The notes beneath the pieces were generated by a model that saw only the letters and a list, made by a program, of their open reading frames with translations, made no database searches and was not told the origin of the DNA. From positions 64,301-128,300 of the forward strand of contig NZ_MSDF01000016.1 of NCBI RefSeq assembly GCF_002022275.1: DNA of 64,000 nt, read 5' to 3'. The DNA comes from Pseudomonas fluorescens (GTDB taxonomy: Bacteria; Pseudomonadota; Gammaproteobacteria; Pseudomonadales; Pseudomonadaceae). A program made the position numbers and the translations under genes. Positions 7,161 through 15,155 of the stretch are shown here, piece after piece. Positions within the stretch are counted from its first letter, which is position 1; each line of letters begins with the position of its first letter.

Positions 7161-7577
7161 ATGGTTCGTTTTAAGGAAGTCGGATGTCGGGTGGCACAGG
7201 GGTTATGCCTGCTGCTGATGTTCGCCAGTGCACTGGTTTCGATGTTGTTGTGGGGCAATCTCACGACCGTCACGGCCTCTGTTTTTGGGTGGGTGACGGG
7301 TGTATTTCTGTGGAGTGCCATCGCGCTGCTGTTTGCGTTTGTCTTCGAGCGTTCGCGTACCCCACGCGCAACGGTGCGTCATATGGCGACTCGGCTCGGC
7401 GTGGTATTGGTGCTGGCTGCGGGCGTGGCGTACCTGGCAGATTGGGTGTGGTTCGCGCCGGAGCGCGATGCCATCGATGCGCAGTTGAGGGGCCCGTCGT
7501 GTGGTCAATACACCGGCACCGTCGAAAAAGGCTGGGAGCTGATTTGCGCCGAGCGGCGTCGGCGTGAGTCTAACTGA
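7161..7577 (+). CDS. small inner-membrane protein
   Basis: A 138-residue protein with three predicted membrane helices (about 11-33, 38-60 and 76-94) and a short polar tail with two Cys. GGAGG at 7151-7155 fits the ATG at 7161. A TTG at 7143 is in frame but lies before that site. No family is recognised. Confidence 0.7.
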   Translation: MVRFKEVGCRVAQGLCLLLMFASALVSMLLWGNLTTVTASVFGWVTGVFLWSAIALLFAFVFERSRTPRATVRHMATRLGVVLVLAAGVAYLADWVWFAPERDAIDAQLRGPSCGQYTGTVEKGWELICAERRRRESN

Positions 7578-7641
7578 AGCCGTCAGCGGAGCATGGCAAC
7601 GCTCGCTGACTCAGAACTGACAATGTGTTGTTGAGGTACGC

Positions 7642-8094
7642 ATGGAAACAGTCGACGAGACACCCCAAGCCCTACTTGCGCGCAGGCTGGTCGAATTTGA
7701 GCGGTTCAGATTCGAGCGCCTGCCGGTATTGCATGAGTTCTGTACGGCCCTCGGGTTCGAGCAGCCTCATGAGGTGTTGATGACGCCCGAAAAATTTTTG
7801 ACCCGGCTGGACAGCGGTTTCCAGAACGCCGTCATCAGCGAAGAAAACAGGGTCTGGTTCATCACACGGATTGGCTACTACATCGGTGAGTATCTGGCGG
7901 TGGTTTACCGTGGATATTGGCTGGTTGACGAAGACCCGGCGTCACCCGCTTTTGCCAGGTATGTCGTGGGTGGTTTTTCGCTTGAAGGCGTTGTGGCGCC
8001 GACGGTGGACCCGTTCAGCGTAGCCCAGTGCTACGCAGACACTCCCGCACCACGGTTTCTTGCCGAGGAGATGAAGAAAATTGCCGCCCTATAA
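7642..8094 (+). CDS. hypothetical protein coupled to a SUKH protein
   Basis: A 150-residue soluble protein of unrecognised family, with segments FERFRFERLPVLHEFCTALG and WFITRIGYYIGEYLAVVYRG. Its 3' end overlaps the next gene by 14 nt in another frame, so the two are probably translated together. Pairing with a SUKH immunity-type gene suggests a toxin-immunity context, but no toxin motif is visible, and it could itself be an immunity-type or accessory protein. Confidence 0.65.
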   Translation: METVDETPQALLARRLVEFERFRFERLPVLHEFCTALGFEQPHEVLMTPEKFLTRLDSGFQNAVISEENRVWFITRIGYYIGEYLAVVYRGYWLVDEDPASPAFARYVVGGFSLEGVVAPTVDPFSVAQCYADTPAPRFLAEEMKKIAAL

Positions 8095-8473
8095 TTTTAC
8101 CGAAGGCCGGTTGGATGCCCCAGCCGATGCCGCGTGTGTCGACAGCCTCGTCGCCACTTTGGGCGTCGCGCTGCCGCAGGACTATCTCGATTTCCTGAAG
8201 CAACACAATGGCGGCGACGTTCTTATCGGCGAGGAATATTTCGTCTTCTGGCAGGTGCAGGAACTGGCGGAATTCAATCGCGATTATCAGGTTGAACTCT
8301 ATGCGCCTGGCATTTTTTTGTTTGGCGCGGATGGTGGGGGTGAGGGGTATGGCTTCGACATCGAGGATGCGGCAATGCCAATTGTGCGCGTCCCGTTTAT
8401 CGGGATGGAACGTCAATACGCCGAGCCGGTTGCACCGAGCCTGACCGAACTGTTCGCGCGGTCAGCCCCTTGA
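8081..8473 (+). CDS. SMI1/KNR4 (SUKH) family protein
   Basis: A 130-residue SUKH protein: GVALPQDYLDFLKQHNGGDV (about 29-48), GIFLFGADGGGEGYGFD and a C-terminal SLTELFAR helix. The LP-DYLDFLK and FG-DGGGEGYGFD signatures are standard for the family. It starts with TTG at 8081 inside the previous gene, with GAGGAG 10 nt upstream. SUKH proteins bind toxins or act as immunity and regulatory modules in the cytoplasm. It is separate from the AT-rich array at 1-4570. Confidence 0.8.
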   Translation: MPPYNFTEGRLDAPADAACVDSLVATLGVALPQDYLDFLKQHNGGDVLIGEEYFVFWQVQELAEFNRDYQVELYAPGIFLFGADGGGEGYGFDIEDAAMPIVRVPFIGMERQYAEPVAPSLTELFARSAP

Positions 8474-8857
8474 GCCTGCCCGCGATACTCGCAGCATGCG
8501 CCGACGGGACTATTCCTGTGCCCCTCTGCACCCTGCCAGCGCCCGCTTATGGGTACGTCTATTGACCTAACCGCAACGCAGCTTGAACATTTTGTGTATC
8601 CCAGTGTCTTTTACCCCGCCTACCCGCAACCGGTAGCCCTGCATGGACTGCAGCGTTTTTAAATGACATTAAGGATTAATGTGAACCTCGCCCCCCGTTT
8701 CCCCTCTCTGCCACCGCCTGCTGCGGTGCACTTGCGCGCGCCTGCGTTGCAGGAAAGCGTGCCGGGGGAATGCATTCGGATCAATTGATCCTTCGCTCAG
8801 CACACCTACTGCCGCCGGGCTTATTGGCGGCTTTGACTGTAGTTCATGGAGTTTGAA
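8474..8857. other. gene-free stretch before the autotransporter
   Basis: 384 bp without a convincing gene. No strong terminator hairpin was found after the SUKH gene. The last 20 bp hold the GGAG ribosome binding site of the autotransporter. Presumably the autotransporter promoter lies here, but I cannot point to boxes. Confidence 0.4.
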
Positions 8858-11443
8858 ATGAAGCGTAAGCCGTTCCGTAAAAGCCTGTTGGCAATCATGG
8901 TCAGCGCCATCAGCACGCACGTGTTGGCGGTGGAGTTTGACCTGGGGCAGGGTAAGCATATTTGGGCCAGTGAGACCTTCAATGAGCCTGTGACCATCAC
9001 CGGGCAGTTCTCCCAAGTTGTCGACCCCACCACGACCCTGCCTGCCGGTTTGGGCTTTGCCAATACCCGCATTCAGGGTTCGCTGGTCAATCGCGCCGAC
9101 ATTACGCTGGACTCGCAGGGGAACACGATTCGGGCCATCGCCATTGACCCGATGTACTGGACCGGCCCGTCAAACCTGAACCCCGGCACGATTACGGGGG
9201 ATGTGGTTCAGGCCGGCAATATCCTGATGAGCCACGGTGGTTATGAAGGGCTGGAAATCGGCGCCACCACCATCGGAGGCAGTGTGATCAACACCGGCAC
9301 AATCCGCTCGACGGCACCTGTGCAAGCCGAGCCTTCACTGTTTTTCCAGGGCGGCGGCGAGGGGATTTACCTGCATGGCACCACCATTGGCGGTGACGTT
9401 TCCAACACGGGCGTGATCGACATGCAAGGTGAGGGTGCGATTGGTTTGATCCTCGACATCAATGGCGCCACCCCCACCACCATCGGCGGCAAGATCCTCA
9501 ACTCGGGCTCGATCATCGCCACCGGTGAAGGCGCCTGGGGGGTTGAAGTGGAGACTGAAACCAGCCCGCTGCGCATCGAAAACAGTGGCCTGATCTCCGC
9601 CAATGGCAACGACGCGAGAGGCATGTTTTTTTACCACGGCACTGTCGATTACATCCTCAACACCGGCACCCTTGAAGCCAAGGGCAGCGACGCAGGCGCC
9701 TTCGAGTTTTCGGGTGCGACGTTCGCTCAGAACAGTGCGTCGGGCGCTCGCGGCATCGTCAACCGTGGAACCATCAGTGCCGATGGTACGGCCATTCGCG
9801 TGACCGCCAGCCAAACCTCGCCCTTCGAGATCAACCAGCAAGCCGGCGAGATTCGCAGCAACTCCGGCACTGCCATTGATGCCGCCAACCTGGCGACGCT
9901 GAACTGGACCGGCGGCAAAATCACCGGTGACCTGCTTAACCTGAGCGCGGTGAACGTCGCAGGCCAGGCTGATTTCAACGGCCAGCGCATCATTGCGCCG
10001 GTGTCGATCAATGCAGGCTCGCTGAACCTCTCGGCGCCAGGTGCTGTAATCACTGGCGATCTTAACGTCGCCAGCGGTGCGGGGGTTGATATGCGATTGG
10101 CCGACAGCGTGGTGCCGACCACGCCGTACCTGACGGTCAATGGCAACGCTACTTTCGCTCAGGCGTCGAAGCTGACCGTGAGCGCGCAACCCGGCGACTT
10201 CGCCCGCACCCACAACGGCACCCAATACACCTTGTTGCAAGCCACCCGCGTGCAGAACAACGGCCTGTCGGTGGCCAGCTCTTCATCGCTGTTGGACGTG
10301 CTCAGCTACTCGGCGGATGCGCAGACCGTCAAGGCTGTGGTGGCGGTTAAAGACAATCAGCAAGTGCAGCAGGAACTGGCCGGTGTTGGCGCCAGCGCTG
10401 CAGCCGCCACGGCGGTCAACACCTTTAAAAACGATGTGCTGGGCGGGCTCGGCAGCAACGATCAAGTGTTCCAGGCCCTGGCCAATGCGGGCACGGCGCA
10501 GCAGTTGGCGCAGGTCAGCGAACAGCTCAAACCGGACGTCAACCGCGGCGCGCTGGACGTGGCGTTGTCGGGCCAGACCGTGGTCAACGGCGCGATCTTC
10601 AACCGTCTCACCGACCAGCGTGAAAGCCATCAAACCGGTGGTGTGTGGGTGCAGGGTTTGAGCAGCAACATGGATCAGGACGGCCGTGGCGGCAACAACG
10701 GCTACTCGGCCAACAGCAGCGGCATGGCTGTGGGTGTGGACGGGCGCGTGAACGACACCACTACCTTGGGCGTGGCGTACAGCTACCTCAATTCGAATAT
10801 CCATTCCGACCTGGGCAACAAGACCGATGTCGATGGCCACGCGCTGTCGCTGTATGGCAACTGGGCGCTGCAGAACTGGTTTGTCGACGGCAGCCTCAGC
10901 TACGGCCATAACGACAACGACAGCAAGCGCCATGTGGCGGGCACTACGGCCAAGGGCAGCTACGACAGCAATGTGTTGTCGGCCAGCGTGATCGGCGGCT
11001 ACAGCTTCAAGCCGTCGCAAGCGGTGGTGATCGAGCCGCGCGTGGCCGCGCGTTACGCCAATGTGCGCATGGATGGCTTCGACGAGAAGGGCTCGTCTGC
11101 GGCGCTGAGCACGCGATCGCAGCGTTATGAAGTGGGCGAACTAGGCGCCGGTGTGCGCCTGGCGGGTAACCTGCCGATGGGCACAGGCAGCCTGCAACCG
11201 GAAGCGACCTTGATGGCGTATCACGACCTGATGGGCGACCGCGTGGCGCAAACCTCAAGCTTCGTGGCCGGTGGTTCAGCGTTCACCGTCACTGGCGCTT
11301 CAGTGGCGCGCGACAGCTATGAAGCCAGCGTGGGCGTGAACTATCAGGTATCCGACTTCACTGTCGGCGCCAGCTACACCCGCCAGGCGCGCAGCGGCTT
11401 CGACGCAGACGGCGTAATGCTCAAGGCCCGCTACGCGTTCTAA
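8858..11443 (+). CDS. autotransporter with C-terminal outer-membrane beta-barrel
   Basis: An 861-residue type V secreted protein. The N-terminal basic, hydrophobic signal peptide ends near THVLA-VE. A passenger of repeated short beta units (IGGSVINTGTI, IGGDVSNTGVI, IGGKILNSGSI) forms a probable beta-helix to about 480. From about 590 the barrel begins (GGVWVQGLSSNM) and ends in ARYAF, the aromatic C-terminal residue needed by the BAM machinery. ATG 8858 with GGAG 8 nt upstream is preferred to ATG 8846. The role is probably adhesion or surface interaction. No protease triad is seen. Confidence 0.88.
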   Translation: MKRKPFRKSLLAIMVSAISTHVLAVEFDLGQGKHIWASETFNEPVTITGQFSQVVDPTTTLPAGLGFANTRIQGSLVNRADITLDSQGNTIRAIAIDPMYWTGPSNLNPGTITGDVVQAGNILMSHGGYEGLEIGATTIGGSVINTGTIRSTAPVQAEPSLFFQGGGEGIYLHGTTIGGDVSNTGVIDMQGEGAIGLILDINGATPTTIGGKILNSGSIIATGEGAWGVEVETETSPLRIENSGLISANGNDARGMFFYHGTVDYILNTGTLEAKGSDAGAFEFSGATFAQNSASGARGIVNRGTISADGTAIRVTASQTSPFEINQQAGEIRSNSGTAIDAANLATLNWTGGKITGDLLNLSAVNVAGQADFNGQRIIAPVSINAGSLNLSAPGAVITGDLNVASGAGVDMRLADSVVPTTPYLTVNGNATFAQASKLTVSAQPGDFARTHNGTQYTLLQATRVQNNGLSVASSSSLLDVLSYSADAQTVKAVVAVKDNQQVQQELAGVGASAAAATAVNTFKNDVLGGLGSNDQVFQALANAGTAQQLAQVSEQLKPDVNRGALDVALSGQTVVNGAIFNRLTDQRESHQTGGVWVQGLSSNMDQDGRGGNNGYSANSSGMAVGVDGRVNDTTTLGVAYSYLNSNIHSDLGNKTDVDGHALSLYGNWALQNWFVDGSLSYGHNDNDSKRHVAGTTAKGSYDSNVLSASVIGGYSFKPSQAVVIEPRVAARYANVRMDGFDEKGSSAALSTRSQRYEVGELGAGVRLAGNLPMGTGSLQPEATLMAYHDLMGDRVAQTSSFVAGGSAFTVTGASVARDSYEASVGVNYQVSDFTVGASYTRQARSGFDADGVMLKARYAF

Positions 11444-11451
11444 ACCACAGC

Positions 11452-11750
11452 GCAGAACCCCTGTGGGAGCGGGCTTGCTCGCGAAAGCGGAGTGTCAGTT
11501 GATACATCATTGGCTGACCCACCGCCATCGCGGGCAAGCCCGCTCCCACACTGGGGTCGGGGTGTATCAGGACAATTTGCGCTCTATGGCCGGGCATACC
11601 GCGCTCCAAGCCACACCGCAGAACCCCTGTGGGAGCGGGCTTGCCCGCGAAAGCGGAGTGTCAGTTGACACATCATTTGCTGACCCACCGCCTTCGCGGG
11701 CAAGCCCGCTCCCACATTAGGTTGGGGGGTATCAGAACAATTTGCGCTGC
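11452..11750. repeat. tandem-duplicated REPIN with copied gene end
   Basis: Two REPINs (11462-11551 and 11629-11716), each with TGTGGGAGCGGGCTTGC on one side and its inverted copy on the other, lie in a direct duplication with a period near 166 bp. The unit includes flanks: GCAGAACCC before, and CAATTTGCGCT after. The latter is the 3' end of the minus-strand lipoprotein gene that stops at 11732, so 11567-11585 is a stray copy of that gene's last codons. Confidence 0.8.
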
Positions 11751-12319
11751 ACGGCTTCATCCAGTGTGCTGCGTGTCAACGCATCAACCACTTCACCGGT
11801 ATTGGCCTGGAACGGGATCCCGAAGATCAGCACCAGGTGCATCCAGGTGCGCACGGATTCGCTTTTACTGACCCGGCCCAACTCTTTGCCGTCTTTGTCC
11901 TTGAACACGGTTTCCAGGGTGAACGTGTTCTTCGCTGTGGACGGAATAATGAAGAATGTCGCCCCCGTGATGATCGCTGAGGCCATGCTGAACTGCTCAT
12001 TGTTATGCAGAGTGGCGTCTGCATAGATATCCGAGTCGACCTTGTCGGTGCTCACCCGCGAGAAGCGGTTGGACTGGCGGAACGCGTCGGCCACGGCCTT
12101 TTCCCACACCGCCGCGGATGCACCGGCGGCGGTATTGCCGGGGCCGCCATTGACTTGGTTCAGCGCCGTCGTGCGTACAAACGCCGTCGGCTTTTGCACC
12201 GGGGCATTGGCGGTGGGTGGCCAGGTTTGCACCGGTGGCAGTTCGTGTTGCGAGTAGGACACGCAACCGGTCAGCAAAACGGCCGCGAGGACCAGGCTGT
12301 GTTTGATCATTCCTTTCAT
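11732..12319 (-). CDS. putative lipoprotein
   Basis: A 195-residue protein with a signal peptide and lipobox VLLTGC (Cys about 19). The mature part has a proline-rich linker, then AVADAFRQSNRFSRVSTDKV and DIYADATLHNNEQ, a pattern of periplasmic proteins that resemble the nucleotide-binding-like domain of TolB/CsgG lipoproteins. A hydrophobic stretch near 160-170 (WMHLVLIFGIPF) may be membrane associated. It lies 16 bp after the next lipoprotein on the same strand, which indicates an operon. The function is unknown. Confidence 0.75.
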   Translation of the reverse strand: MKGMIKHSLVLAAVLLTGCVSYSQHELPPVQTWPPTANAPVQKPTAFVRTTALNQVNGGPGNTAAGASAAVWEKAVADAFRQSNRFSRVSTDKVDSDIYADATLHNNEQFSMASAIITGATFFIIPSTAKNTFTLETVFKDKDGKELGRVSKSESVRTWMHLVLIFGIPFQANTGEVVDALTRSTLDEAVQRKLF

Positions 12320-12335
12320 GTGTTGCTCCCTGAAA

Positions 12336-12947
12336 TTATGGTTTGGCCAGTTTGGCGGTAGCGCTGTCGAGCAGGTTGGCGACCAGCTCGTTCAGCTGTT
12401 TGGCGCCCATGGTCGGTGCCCAGTATTCGCGGCCGTAGAGGCCCACGTTACGTTCGAACTTGACCTCTTGCTTGGCGCTCGCCAGTTCCTTGCCGTCGCG
12501 GTCGACGATCACCAGGTCGCCGGCCACGTCGAAGGTGTCGACGAAAATCGGCCCGTTGACCCAGATCCAGATTGTCAGCGTCAGCAAGGCCCCCGGCACG
12601 TAGGCGGGGTGAACGCCGCGATGGCCCTTGAGCGAGGTCATGTTGAATTTGAGCGTGACGTCGTTTTCGCCCAGCTTCACCGGGTACTCGGTCACTTGCT
12701 TGAAGTAGCCGGCGGTGCGCACGTACCCGTTGAGTTGGGCACTGAGCGAGCGGCTGATCGCGGTTTTGTTGGCATCGTTCACGTCGGCGGCGCTGACCAT
12801 TACGTCGGCGACCTGCGCACTGCGCGGGCTGCTGACGGCAGCCGGGTGGAGCGGGGCGCCAATAGGGCCGGTGACGGTGCAAGAGACGCAGCCGGTCATC
12901 GAAAGCGTTGCAATCAGGGCCGCAGCCCGGAAGAGAGTTTTCAACAC
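12336..12947 (-). CDS. putative lipoprotein
   Basis: A 203-residue protein starting at GTG 12947, after AGGAAAAGTGC. The signal peptide ends in LSMTGC. Mature features include ISRSLSAQLNGYVRTAGYFK and a hydrophobic YVPGALLTLTIWIWVNGPIF segment, followed by VAGDLVIVDRDGKELASAK. It pairs with the downstream lipoprotein of similar layout and is probably its paralogue or partner. An in-frame extension to 13094 lacks a start site before the signal peptide and is rejected. The role is unknown. The gene is divergent from the CsgG-like operon. Confidence 0.75.
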   Translation of the reverse strand: MLKTLFRAAALIATLSMTGCVSCTVTGPIGAPLHPAAVSSPRSAQVADVMVSAADVNDANKTAISRSLSAQLNGYVRTAGYFKQVTEYPVKLGENDVTLKFNMTSLKGHRGVHPAYVPGALLTLTIWIWVNGPIFVDTFDVAGDLVIVDRDGKELASAKQEVKFERNVGLYGREYWAPTMGAKQLNELVANLLDSATAKLAKP

Positions 12948-13384
12948 GCACTTTTCCTGATAGTGAACAAGCCAAGTCAGTGTCTCGACCTCTGGCGGCA
13001 TAACTTTAGAGCGCGCTGCCGTTGGGCGGCGAGATGCTGCTGGGCAGCAAAACCGCTTGAGTACCGCGATCAACCCCGTAAAATGCCGCCGCACATGCTA
13101 AAGGGCATTTTTCAAGGATGAATCAAGAAATGCGCATTTCTGCTTATCTCCCGGCCTCCTGCTTTTCAGCGGGCAGCGCCTCCCCAGCCGGACTGCTCCG
13201 CGCCGGGCATCCTCTCCAAGACAGTTACCTGCCTGCTCGACACTGCTGATGTTGAAGCGGTGGGCAAATGCGCGCGCATTTCCAGACGCGTCTGACAGCT
13301 GCGACATGGCTGATGGCGTACACAACATCCCTTGCCGCCGGTTTACCTGCGGCAACGGCTGATTTCTCACTCCAGGAGCACCCC
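12948..13384. other. divergent intergenic region between two lipoprotein operons
   Basis: 437 bp between the minus-strand lipoproteins and the CsgG-like operon. Open frames across it have no recognisable content. It must hold both promoters, but I see no clear repeat or operator. Confidence 0.4.
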
Positions 13385-14065
13385 GTGAAAACACTCTGCA
13401 AAATCCTGCTGTCGGGCCTCACCGCCGCAGCGCTGCTGACCGTGGCCGGTTGCGCCACCGAGAGCAACCGCGCGATGCCGGTAGAGCAAGTCGCCAGCGC
13501 CAACGTCGCCTATTCGGGCGTGCGTGTGCCGATTGCCGTGGGCAAGTTCGATAACCGCTCCAGCTACATGCGCGGCATCTTCTCCGACGGCGTTGACCGC
13601 CTCGGCGGCCAGGCCAAGACCATCCTGATCACCCATCTGCAGCAGACCAACCGCTTCAGCGTGCTGGACCGCGACAACATGGGCGAAATCTCCCAGGAAG
13701 CCGCGATCAAAGGCACCGTGCAGAAGCTCAAGGGCGCTGACTACGTGGTCACCGGCGACGTGACCGAGTTCGGCCGCAAAGAGACCGGCGACCGCCAGCT
13801 GTTCGGCATTCTTGGCCGTGGCAAAACCCAGGTGGCCTACGCCAAAGTGGCGTTGAACATCGTCAACATCAGTACTTCCGAAGTGGTGTATTCCACCCAG
13901 GGCGCCGGTGAATACGCCCTGTCCAACCGCGAAATCGTGGGCTTCGGCGGCACCGCCAGCTACGACTCCACCCTAAATGGCAAGGTCCTCGACCTGGCCA
14001 TGCGCGAAGCGATCAACCGCCTGGTAGACGGCATCAACGCCGGCGCCTGGAACCCGCGCAACTGA
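13385..14065 (+). CDS. CsgG/HfaB family lipoprotein
   Basis: A 226-residue lipoprotein. GTG 13385 follows AGGAGCACCCC. The lipobox is LTVAGC. The mature part carries the CsgG core: GVRVPIAVGKFDNRSSYMRG (about 46-65), LITHLQQTNRFSVLDRDNMG and GADYVVTGDVTEFGRKE. CsgG proteins form or support outer-membrane secretion channels for curli or related polymers. This shorter form, with DUF4810 and DUF799 partners and no curli genes nearby, belongs to the three-lipoprotein set whose substrate is not known. It is the first gene of the operon. Confidence 0.85.
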   Translation: MKTLCKILLSGLTAAALLTVAGCATESNRAMPVEQVASANVAYSGVRVPIAVGKFDNRSSYMRGIFSDGVDRLGGQAKTILITHLQQTNRFSVLDRDNMGEISQEAAIKGTVQKLKGADYVVTGDVTEFGRKETGDRQLFGILGRGKTQVAYAKVALNIVNISTSEVVYSTQGAGEYALSNREIVGFGGTASYDSTLNGKVLDLAMREAINRLVDGINAGAWNPRN

Positions 14066-14094
14066 TCAGCCACACCCACAGGAGCAGTACACGG

Positions 14095-14457
14095 ATGAAC
14101 AAGGCAGTGAAGTTGGCGCTGATGCTGACAGCAATCGCGACGGTCGCCGGGTGCCACACGGCGCCTCAACCCCTATATCAATGGGAAAGCTACCAGCCGC
14201 AGGTTTACGAGTACTTCAAGGGCGAGCCCAAGGAAGCGCAGGTGGAAGCACTGGAACGTGATCTGCAAAAGATCAACGCCAGTGGCCGCAAGGCGCCGCC
14301 GGGTTACCACGCCCATTTGGGCCTGCTGTACCTGGGCATGGGCAAGGATGACCAGATGGTGCAGGAGTTGCGCACCGAGAAGGCGCTGTTTCCTGAATCT
14401 GCCGCCTACATGGACTTTCTGCTGAAAAACGCCAAGACCGGAGTCGCCACTAAATGA
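14095..14457 (+). CDS. DUF4810 lipoprotein
   Basis: A 120-residue lipoprotein. The signal peptide ends in ATVAGC, then YQWESYQPQVYEYFKGEP (about 29-46), the typical DUF4810 start of the mature domain, and a TPR-like helical part (PPGYHAHLGLLYLGMGKDD). It always travels with the CsgG-like and DUF799 lipoproteins and is probably part of one outer-membrane complex. It overlaps the next start by ATGA. Confidence 0.88.
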   Translation: MNKAVKLALMLTAIATVAGCHTAPQPLYQWESYQPQVYEYFKGEPKEAQVEALERDLQKINASGRKAPPGYHAHLGLLYLGMGKDDQMVQELRTEKALFPESAAYMDFLLKNAKTGVATK

Positions 14458-15104
14458 ACCTGTTGAAACTCACCGGCGCCCTGTTGGCCCTGGCTTTGCT
14501 CGGCGGTTGCGCGGCCCCCAAAACCATCGACTACACCGCGTACAAACAAGCGCGGCCGAAGTCGATCCTGGTACTGCCGCCGCTCAATGAGTCGCCGGAA
14601 GTGCAGGCGTCCTACAGTCTGGTTTCTCAGGTCACTTACCCGTTGGCCGAAGCCGGTTACTACGTGTTGCCAATTGCCCTGGTGGACGAAACCTTCCGCC
14701 AGAACGGCCTGACCACCGCCAACGACATCCAGGCCGTGGCACCGGGCAAGCTGCATGACATCTTTGGCGCGGACGCGGCGTTGTACATCACTGTCAGCGA
14801 GTACGGCACCAAGTACATGCTGATCTCCAGCGACACCTCCGTAACCGCCTCGGCCAAACTGGTCGACCTGCGCACCGGCACCACCCTGTGGACCGGCTCG
14901 GCGCGGGCTTCCAGCGAGGAAGGCAACAACAACGGCGGCGGCCTGGTTGGCATGCTGATCACGGCGGCAGTCAAGCAAGTGATCAACAGCTCCACCGATG
15001 CCGCGCACCCGATTGCCGGTATCACCAGTGCACGCCTGCTGTCGGCGGGGCAACGCACCGGAATTCTGTACGGGCCGCGTAATCCGAAGTACGGCACTGA
15101 CTGA
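14454..15104 (+). CDS. DUF799 (GNA1162-like) lipoprotein
   Basis: A 216-residue lipoprotein with lipobox ALLGGC. SILVLPPLNESPEVQASYS (about 38-56), ITVSEYGTKYMLISSDTSV and VDLRTGTTLWTGSARASS identify the DUF799 family, which includes the meningococcal surface lipoprotein GNA1162. The start overlaps the DUF4810 stop by 4 nt, which indicates translational coupling. It is the third and last gene of the CsgG-DUF4810-DUF799 operon and ends at a strong hairpin. Confidence 0.88.
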   Translation: MNLLKLTGALLALALLGGCAAPKTIDYTAYKQARPKSILVLPPLNESPEVQASYSLVSQVTYPLAEAGYYVLPIALVDETFRQNGLTTANDIQAVAPGKLHDIFGADAALYITVSEYGTKYMLISSDTSVTASAKLVDLRTGTTLWTGSARASSEEGNNNGGGLVGMLITAAVKQVINSSTDAAHPIAGITSARLLSAGQRTGILYGPRNPKYGTD

Positions 15105-15114
15105 TATGTCGAAA

Positions 15115-15146
15115 AGCCTTTGCTGGCCCTCCGGTCAGCAAAGGCC
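15115..15146. terminator. bidirectional terminator-like hairpin
   Basis: GCCTTTGCTG and CAGCAAAGGC form a 10-bp stem with a 10-nt loop between the convergent DUF799 and metalloprotease genes. No long T run follows, so efficiency is uncertain. Confidence 0.6.
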
Positions 15147-15155
15147 TGTGCACCC

